64,000 nt of DNA from Datura wrightii (lineage: Eukaryota; Streptophyta; Magnoliopsida; Solanales; Solanaceae). A model generated the notes under the pieces. The model ran no database searches. It saw only the letters and a list, made by a program, of their open reading frames with translations, and was not told the origin of the DNA. The stretch is from positions 121,036,001 through 121,100,000 of the forward strand of contig JASDFA010000010.1 of assembly GCA_035772735.1 (NCBI GenBank). Reading direction: 5' to 3'. The position numbers were made by a program, and so were the translations under genes. Of this stretch, positions 56,496-64,000 are shown piece after piece. The first letter of the stretch is position 1; every line of letters begins with the position of its first letter.

Positions 56496-58832
56496 TGTTA
56501 CGCCCCATAAATTTTAAATATTTAGATGGCCTATTCGCATGTTGGTTAAGAGTTTTTGAATGCCATACATGCTGGTGAAGGGCCCAGGGAAAGACCGGAT
56601 AAGCGACACGTCAAACCATCGCGAGAGGAGGCTGGCAGACCTCCTCCGCGATAGCCAATGTTTCACGGAGGCTCACCTCCGCGATGGCCAACGTGCCATG
56701 GAGGTGAGGTGCAACCCCAAATATAAAATCCTCCAATCTTCGGTTTAAATGTTAAATTTCATAAAATTTCTAGAAACTCACAGAGAGAGTAACCAAGAAA
56801 AAGAGGGTGCGAAGGGTATGATATAATTTCCTTCCGATTACGCTGTTATACGCGGTCCAAACTCAGTATAACCTTGGGTAGTGAGGTATTAAGAAGCAAG
56901 GAGCATTCCTACGGGTTTAGTTTTGTGAAATTCGGCCAGCAAACCGTCGTGCTACCGAGCTAAGGTAAGTGGAATTGCTCCAAATTAGTGTCAATATACT
57001 CCTATCCCTAGAGTGAGTATTTCTCCCTTCTGGACTTCTATGAAATAGCTAGTTTTTGACCGTTTTTCGATAAGTCAAAGTTTGGGCTATATATATATTA
57101 AAAGTGATATTTTCTTTTAGAATATTAATGTATTTAGTCCTAATTGGTAAATATTTGGATGTAGTTGGGAGAAATAGCGGAATATTGACTGAATTACACC
57201 CGTTAGCCTGGAAATCAGAAACAAAGGTATGTAAAGCCTATTCCTTCGGCAAGTTAGTAATCCTAGTATAGCCAATAGCGTGAATTCTAGAAGAAAGAAT
57301 CCAGAAGTCGAGTATTGAGTCCAGTATGAATCCATCAAGCATGTTTTATGTTATTATGCTATATTAAGAATAAAATTCAATAAATCAGTATCAGACAACC
57401 AGATATTATTTCAGATACAGTGAGCTCAGTAACAGAATTAGTTTAATGTAGAAAAGAGATTCAGAATAGAATGTCTAATCATGTATAGTATTTTTAGATC
57501 GAACATGCTTGCTATATGTGAATATTGTTTGTTGAGACCTGTTTGTGCTATGAGGGCACCCTTAGAGCGTCCTCGCCGCCCCTGGCTTAATAGTTGTGTC
57601 GACTCGCCCGCCCGAGGGTGAGGATTCATCACTCCAAGGAGTGGCATACCGTCCGCAGTAGGACGAAGATGGGATGCAGTATTCCCTATAACAGGCTGAT
57701 CAGCATAACATTATAGCTTACCCTGTCGAGCACTTGCGCCCAGGGGGCAGATTACAAATACAGATACAAATACAAATTGCAGTTTACAGTTGCAGGAGTC
57801 CTCCAGACTCAGGCACAGTTATAGTCAGAGGCCATAGCCCGAGTTGCAGACCCAAGGAGGCTGGTAGAGGTGATCGTAGTTAGTAGGCGAGTGGAGTGAT
57901 TTAGTTTTGGATGGTTTTGACCCGGGTAGGGGTATATAGATTGTGTGTTGGTTGGTACCTTCCGGCTTATGGGGGGTTGGTATAGGTTCTTGTATGCTAT
58001 ATATGTGTATATATTTACTTATTAAATTTATAGATAGCATGACGCCGCTGCGACAAATATGACTTCCATCTGCTTTTTAGTACAGGTAAGCTCCTCCCAG
58101 ATTTCGCCATCCCCAACAGTCTTAGCCATTTTCTACTATTCAGAACTACCAGTATTATTGCTTATATTCAGTTATGTTATGTTTGCTTTACATACTCGGT
58201 ACCTGTGGTACTGATGCCCATCTTGGGCATTGCATTACTTGCCTGCAGGTACTCATAGAGGAGGAGCCGAAACCTCGTGATTCCAACCAGCACAAAGTTA
58301 TCAGCTCCTATCCTCTGGAGCTCGATAGTCAGATGTCTACTCTATTTTTTTTGTTATACAGTACGGGTTGGCTGGGGCCCTGTCCCGACCATCTTATCAG
58401 TATTCTTAGAGGCTTGCAGAGTTTGTATTCCCTGTGGTTAGCTGTACCAATCGTGTGAGGCTGTGTGTATGTCTTAGTTATTTATGATGGTCGTGTGGGG
58501 CCTTATTCAGTTGGTAGTAGTGACCTCGTCAGTCACGTAGCAGTTTAGCTCTTGTTTTCTTGATTCAAAAGTAACTAGACAACATGGTGGCCTTGTCGGC
58601 TCGCATAGGTTCCTTTACGTTTATATGGTTCTGGTTAGCTGTTGTGGTTGTACAGGTGGCTATAGGCCTAGCTAGCCGGGGCTGTATTTACAGCCGTTAT
58701 ATAGCCCGTTGATTCCATAATTCAGAGTTAGAGCCAGCCAGGCACTAGAAGTGCTTAGGCTCAGCGGTCTAGCAGTTTAGGTCCTAGTAGGGCACCAGGT
58801 TCCAGTCATACCTCCCAAAGCGGGGTGTGACA
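56496..58832 (+). repeat. 5' LTR of element D
   Basis: This 2337-bp LTR runs from TGTTACGCCCC to GGGGTGTGACA. It holds two tandem 33-bp units at 56643-56675 and 56676-56708, where the 3' LTR has one. A 7-bp hairpin, ATGCCCA/TGGGCAT, lies at 58214-58230, just after the ACTCGGTACC core. A cluster of GGCCTTGTCGG and CCTCGTCGG-type words lies at 58490-58610. The open frame at 58174-58458 has no domain. Confidence 0.88.
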
Positions 58833-58836
58833 AACT

Positions 58837-58848
58837 TGGTATCAGTGC
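58837..58848 (+). other. Primer-binding site of element D
   Basis: TGGTATCAGTGC is the initiator tRNA-Met type site, four bases after the LTR. The first nine bases match that of E. Confidence 0.75.
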
Positions 58849-61794
58849 AGGTCATATCTCAGGGAGTCTGCAAGCCGTGCTAAGTAGAGTCTTTTCTATG
58901 GATGTGTTTTGCACCACATACTATAGACAGGAGGCTGCAAGGCATGATAGGATGGTTACTCTTTCTTCTCATTCAGTCGTACTATAGAGCGGTACAGTAT
59001 AGGGTTGAGTCCCTAAAACTTATCACACTCTTTGGTTACAAACACAAAGTCAGATCAGCAACATCCTATCACAGGCAGAAGATTGGATATAACAGCAGAA
59101 GAGGGTACCAACCAGTTGTAGGGCAACTACAACAGCAGGAGGAGGTATCACGGACCTCCCAATGTGATACCTCTATCGGTACCATCCCCAGTATATTTCT
59201 ATAACTTTAGAGTAGGAAGTCAGAAGCATAGCGTGTATACGAGTTGTTTTATTTGTTAGGTATATAAGATCTGACTAAGATGACAAATAATATTAGATTA
59301 TCGCATAGATGTGAGAAAAAGAGGGAAATGCAGGATTCCCACCTTCATCTTTTTAGATGTGGTACAGTTCCATATTTCCGTTTCGTTGCAGTAAGAAAAG
59401 GCTATTCCTACCTCTTAGTCTTGATTCTAGTATAGCAAAGGATATAAGGATTGAGGCGATGTTGCCTAAGGTAAGCAGTAAGTGAAGATAGATTGGTTGA
59501 TTCCAGAAAGTGTTAGAAAGAGTAAGGAACCCTATGATTACGTAAGTTGTGCGGACCCTTACGGTAATAAGTAAGAAGAGCGAGTAAGACTATTAGCTTG
59601 CTAGAAGTGGATGTAAAAGACCTGTCAGTGATGAACTCCCGGTAATAGTTAAGTTCGAGTCAGAAAAAGGCCGAGTCCGCCATAACACGCTAACAACGGC
59701 AGCATATACTTGTAAGATAATAGTTATGATTTCAATTGTGATATCGAAAGGTAGAGAGGTCATATGGATCAGATGGGTCTGACTGCAAGTCAGAAGAAGT
59801 ATAAGCTGAGACTTGACCAGTAACCTTATTAACAATGTAAGGCAGGTACCTTGAACCCAAAGCTCAGCTTAAGCAAGATAAGGGGAAGAAGCAGGACTAC
59901 TAGATTTGAGGGGAAATTAGAATCACCTGCAGATTAACAGAATATCGTGTATTAAGGACTAAGCCTCAGACTGACAGTTAAGAGACAGTAAGATTGTAGT
60001 TAAGAATGTTGCGGTACGTCCGCCTATGATGAAGGTAAGAGGGTACCGACCCGGAGACTCTAATCTAGTGTGGCCTAGAGGCAAGGTTCAACAGACAGTC
60101 ACGGGCCCTTAATGTAGTGCCAAGTAAGGCCACAAGGTACGGATATTGACCCCACGTTGTAACAGTGGCAAAATTTGAAATTGCAGATCATAGCTAAAGT
60201 GCATGTGTTTGTTTCTTCCAGAATGGGACGAAAATCTAATAAAACGGTGCAAGAGGACCAAAGATATAATTAGACTGTAGAAGCAGTATGTCACGTACAA
60301 TATGAAATTTCGTGAAGTATGTCAGGGATTGCGTATTACTACAAAATATTTCCAGTATGTATTGTACGTAGTTGTTGATATATATATACAGATCGTACTG
60401 TAGGACCCCTCGCCAAAAAGGGGGTAGGTTAAGTGTGATTCACATATGAAGCCATAGAAACTTTCTCAATTCCCAGTTTATTGAGTTAATGGACTTGCAT
60501 GCTTGTTGCCAGATCAAGACTTTAGAAGCTCACAAGAATTAGTAACCTGAATCATGTGGTTGATGATACGGGCATAGTTAGATGGTCTAACAACCAGATG
60601 GCGCCTGTATTAGCAAGGAGGCATCCTAAAGATCAGTAATATTATCGCATGTGCCAGAACCAGAAATAGAGACTGAATAGGCATACTTCAGAGGTTAGCA
60701 ATACTAGAACTTTTTTCAATATGTTAAGTGGTCGTACATCGTTTTCCCAGCCTTGTAAGTGAGAGTCGACCTTATTCAACCTAGCAGTTATTATGTGGAA
60801 CACCCCGCAAGTCAGCTAGCCGTCCCAGTCAGACAAACCCGTGGGTACCCCAAGAAAGGGGTCCACATCAGCAGTAGTGACGGACTAGTACTTCAGCTGG
60901 TTCTCGTAAGATATTCAAATACAGAGCCCTAGCAGAAGGCCAGTCTTTACAGAATGGCTCATAAGACCGAGAATTTTCCAGAACAGCAGTATAAATCCAA
61001 GTGGATACGAACAAGGCGTAAGAAATTGGTAGTACTCTACTAGCATAGTGTTTACTAAGATAAGGAGATCGGCAGGTTCCCTATGAGGATCCAGGGAAGG
61101 ATCGCCTGAGAGTAACTCGGACTAAGCACAGCTCTACAATTGTTCAATTAGGAGGACAAAACAGTTAGCTATCCATAACTTCGCAGTTATGCATGAGCTA
61201 CACATGTCCGAGTAGGACATTTAGAGCATCATTAAACTATTGCAGTATTTGGGTCATTCAACCCAGCTATTTAGTCATTCTAGGTTATTCAGCCAAATTA
61301 TTAGAGATCATGATCATTATCAGGATCCTCTGATCAGATACGGGCACATGGTGTGCAGACAGTCGTTCAGGTTATCCCAGCAACAAGTAGCCTTAGCATG
61401 CGGCCTGAAGGCCATGTCGATTTCTTCGACATAATAAGCCAGTATGACCGTCAATTATACGCTAAGTTCTCTAAATGTCAATATTCTATATCAATCAAGA
61501 AGATCCAATGTAGTAATAAATTCCCTTAGCCATAAATCTATGGGGAGTTTGGCGTACTTGTAGTCGTACAACGGGAATTGGCTTGGGAATTGCACCAGCT
61601 AGCCAATTTAGTCATTCGTGTAGTAGAAACAGAGGACAACAGAGCGGTAATTCCGAACACCGCAGTGTCGTAGTTAGTTGTGGAAGTAAAGGAACGATAG
61701 TATGAAGATCCTAACCTGGTTCAGCTTAAAGGAAGAGTTCAGCAAGGGAAAGCGCCAGATTTCTAGGTAACCGAGGATGAAGTGTTGCGATGTA
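58849..61794 (+). pseudogene. Decayed gag-pol of element D
   Basis: This 2.9-kb stretch sits where gag, protease, reverse transcriptase and RNase H belong, but no long frame survives. The only piece I can place is a short reverse-transcriptase remnant near 61450, LYAKFSKCQ, equivalent to LYAMFSKCGFW in E. The open frame at 58902-59204 has no domain. The length is too short for a complete gag-pol, so deletions as well as point decay are likely. Confidence 0.55.
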
Positions 61795-63040
61795 AAGGTC
61801 GCCTTTGTGTTCCAAGTGTTGCAGGGCTTCGCCAGTAGATTGGGTAAGGTGTACTATGCCCATTATTCTCTTCATCCCGGTTCAACAAAGATGTACCATG
61901 ATGTGAAAGAGATCTATTGGTGCCAGGAATGGAAAAGGGGATAGCATAATTTCTAGCCCAGTATCCTAACTACCAGCAAGTAAAAGCAGAACACCAGAAA
62001 CCAGGCGGATTGACTCAAGACATAAATATGCCTCTTTGGAAGTGGGAAGCAGTAAACATGGATTTTGTAGCAGGATTACCCCGTACTAGGCATAGACATG
62101 ACTCCATTTGGGTAATTGTCGATAGATTGACGAAATCAACCCATTTCTTGCCAGTAAAATCTACTTTCTCTGCCGAAGATTATGCTGAATTGTATATTGG
62201 AGAAATAGTCAGGTTACACGATATCCCAGAATCTATTATCTCAGATAGAGGAACACAATTTACAGCTATATTTTGGCAGTCATTTCAGAGAGGTCTGGAG
62301 ACGCAGATTAATTTGAGCACAACATTCCACCCTCAAACAGATGGGCAGGTGGAACGCACTATTCAAACGCTCGAGAATATGCTATGAGTGTGTGTGTTGG
62401 ACTTTGGAGGTAGCTATGATGAGCACTTACGGCTGATTGAGTTATCTTATAATAATAGTTACCACTCAGCTATCGAGATGACGCCCTTTAAGGTATTGTA
62501 TGGGAGAAAATGTAGATCGCCAATTGGCTAGTTTGAAGTAGGAGAGTCAGCGCTGATTGGGCCAGATATTACTCATCAGTCAGAAGGAAAGGTAAAGCTT
62601 ATCATAGAACGCCTACTGACTGCTTAGAGCCATCAGAAATCGTATGCTGATATGCGGCGCAGAAACCTGGAATTTAATATGAATGACTGGGTATTTTTGA
62701 AAGTATCTCCAATGAAAGGGGTGATGAGATTCGGCGGAGAATAGGCCAAGTGGCATATGAGTTAGACTTACCTCCTAAGTCAGAGTCTGTTCACCTAGTT
62801 TTCCACATGTCCATGCTAAGGAAGTGCATAGGAGATCCCTCCCGAGTCGTTCCAGTCCAAGATGTTCAGGTTACAGAAGATTTGGCCTATGAAGAAGTTC
62901 CAGTAGCCATACTAGATCCGCAGATTAAGAACTAAAGATGTTATTTCTGTCAACGTATTATGGCGTAACAGGAACTAAGAAGAAATGAATTTGGAAGCAG
63001 AGGAAGCTATGAAAGTCAGATATCCTCACTTATTTCAAAC
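61795..63040 (+). pseudogene. Integrase of element D
   Basis: The zinc-binding region is broken (61795-62000). The core at 62010-62387 is continuous and keeps all three catalytic residues: Asp in MPLWKWEAVNMDFVAG, Asp in SIISDRGTQF and Glu in GQVERTIQ, with exactly 35 residues between the last two. A TGA follows, most simply a CGA to TGA change. Later pieces are LIELSYNNSYHSAIEM-like sequence, MRRRNLEFNMNDWVFLKV and HLVFHMSMLRKC (62750-62935), then a degraded chromodomain-like end. The sequence differs clearly from the integrases of A, B, C and E. Confidence 0.85.
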
Positions 63041-63282
63041 CTAGTCAGCCAAGAGGTATGTTAGTATTGTTATCTTGTGAAGTGCCTTATATTATATGTA
63101 TAACTGAGATAGTCGACTCTAGTCTTTCGAATGATAAATACTGTAGTATTGTGTGGAGTACCTCTATTGGAATTTTCTGCATTTCTAGTTTTTGAGATAG
63201 TCTATATTACAGGGGAAACTCTGCTGAAATTTTTCCAGAATAGGCAAAGCAAGTTAAGATCCTTGCATGCAAAATTTGACAT

Positions 63283-63312
63283 TCGAGGACGAATGTTCTT
63301 AAGGGGGGACGA
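63283..63312 (+). other. Polypurine tract of element D
   Basis: CGAGGACGAATG is followed by TTCTTAAGGGGGGACGA, directly before the 3' LTR. The context resembles the other tracts in the window. Confidence 0.75.
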
Positions 63313-64000
63313 TGTTACACTCCGAAATTTTTAATATTTAGATGGCTTATTCGCATGTTGGTTAAGAGTTTTTGAATGCCATACATGCTGGTGAAGGGGT
63401 CGGGGAAATACTGGATAAGCGACACGTCGAACAATCACAACAGGAGGCTGGCAGACCTCCTCCGCCTTGGCCAATGTGCCACGGAGGTGAGGTGCAGCCC
63501 CAAATATAAAAGCCTCCAAACTTCAGTTTAAATGTTAAATTTCATAAAATTTCAAGAAACTCACAGAGAGAGTAACCAAGAAACAGAGGATGCGAAGGGT
63601 ATGCTATAATTTCCTTCCGATTACGCCGTTATACGCGGTCCAAACTCGGTATAACCTTGGGTAGTGAGGTATTAAGCAGAAAGGAGCATTTCTACGGGTT
63701 TAGTTTCGTGAAATTCGGTCAGCAAACGATCGTGCTACCAAGCTAAGGTAAGTGGAATTGCTCCAAATTAGTGTCAATATACTCGTATCCCTAAAGTGAG
63801 TATTTCTCCCTTTTGGACTTCCGAGAAATAGCGAGTTTTCGGCTGTTCTTTGATAAGTCAAAGTTTGGGCTATATACATATTAAAAGTGATATTTTCTTC
63901 TAGAATATTAATGTATTTAGTCCTAATTGGTATATATATGGATACAGTTGGGAGAAATAGCGTAGTATTGACCAAATTACGCTCGTTAGCCTGGAAATAA
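63313..64000 (+). repeat. 3' LTR of element D, cut by window end
   Basis: This starts TGTTACACTCC and matches 56496 onward with scattered differences. It lacks one of the two 33-bp units (single unit at 63459-63491). It runs to the window end, so neither its terminal CA nor the target duplication can be seen. Confidence 0.88.

Larger units (their letters stand above)
56496..64000 (+). mobile_element. Element D: decayed Ty3/gypsy element, right end cut
   Basis: The element has a 5' LTR (56496-58832), a PBS, a 4.5-kb interior and the first 688 bp of the 3' LTR. Its integrase is recognisable and the rest of pol badly decayed. It sits in the gag region of C. The left flank TAAAG should recur after the 3' LTR outside the window. 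Confidence 0.85.

Overview
The window is repeat DNA from a plant nuclear genome. I found no host gene, rRNA, tRNA or CRISPR array. Almost every base belongs to LTR retrotransposons inserted into one another. The polyproteins are mostly Ty3/gypsy chromoviruses of the Tekay/Del type: pol ends in an integrase with a C-terminal chromodomain-like block, the primer-binding site (PBS) matches initiator tRNA-Met, and the LTRs are 2.3-2.5 kb. A large-genome dicot is likely. The LTR style reminds me of Solanaceae, but that is inference only.

Layout, with element names used throughout. B (+) is an integrase tail plus 3' LTR (500-4001), inserted into the 3' LTR of A. A (-) is an old Tekay-like element spanning 4002-49361, split by two insertions. 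Its 3' LTR is 4002-5732, pol is 5909-9449, gag is 25945-26912, and its 5' LTR is 27130-27800 plus 47633-49361. G (-, 9450-25944) sits in the gag of A. G is a giant non-autonomous element with a 5.3-kb LTR, a 6.6-kb interior full of tandem arrays and hairpin modules, and only a gag gene. H (+, 27801-47627) sits in the 5' LTR of A. H is a non-coding Athila/Tat-like element with a perfect 5-bp target-site duplication (TSD). E (+, 32071-46434), a complete Tekay-like element, sits in the 3' LTR of H. S (38143-42418), a 4.3-kb solo LTR, splits the integrase of E. F (49362-50400) is an antisense LTR fragment that carries C (-, 50401-56495). C is broken in its gag by D (+, 56496 to beyond the window end).

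With the inserts removed, A is about 9.0 kb and E about 10.1 kb, so the nesting is self-consistent. The LTRs of G are nearly identical, making it the youngest pair. The LTRs of E differ at roughly one base in ten by eye, and those of H differ much more. Every gag-pol is broken, largely by stops best explained as CAG to TAG transitions, as expected from deamination of methylated cytosine.

The most unusual content is in G. A motif built from an outer stem and two hairpins occurs five times, twice in the LTRs and three times inside. Its loops and flanks are conserved while its stems change by paired substitutions, which suggests a structured RNA. It travels with a second module made of a long A/T stem beside a CTGCCCC word that resembles the element's own polypurine tract (PPT).
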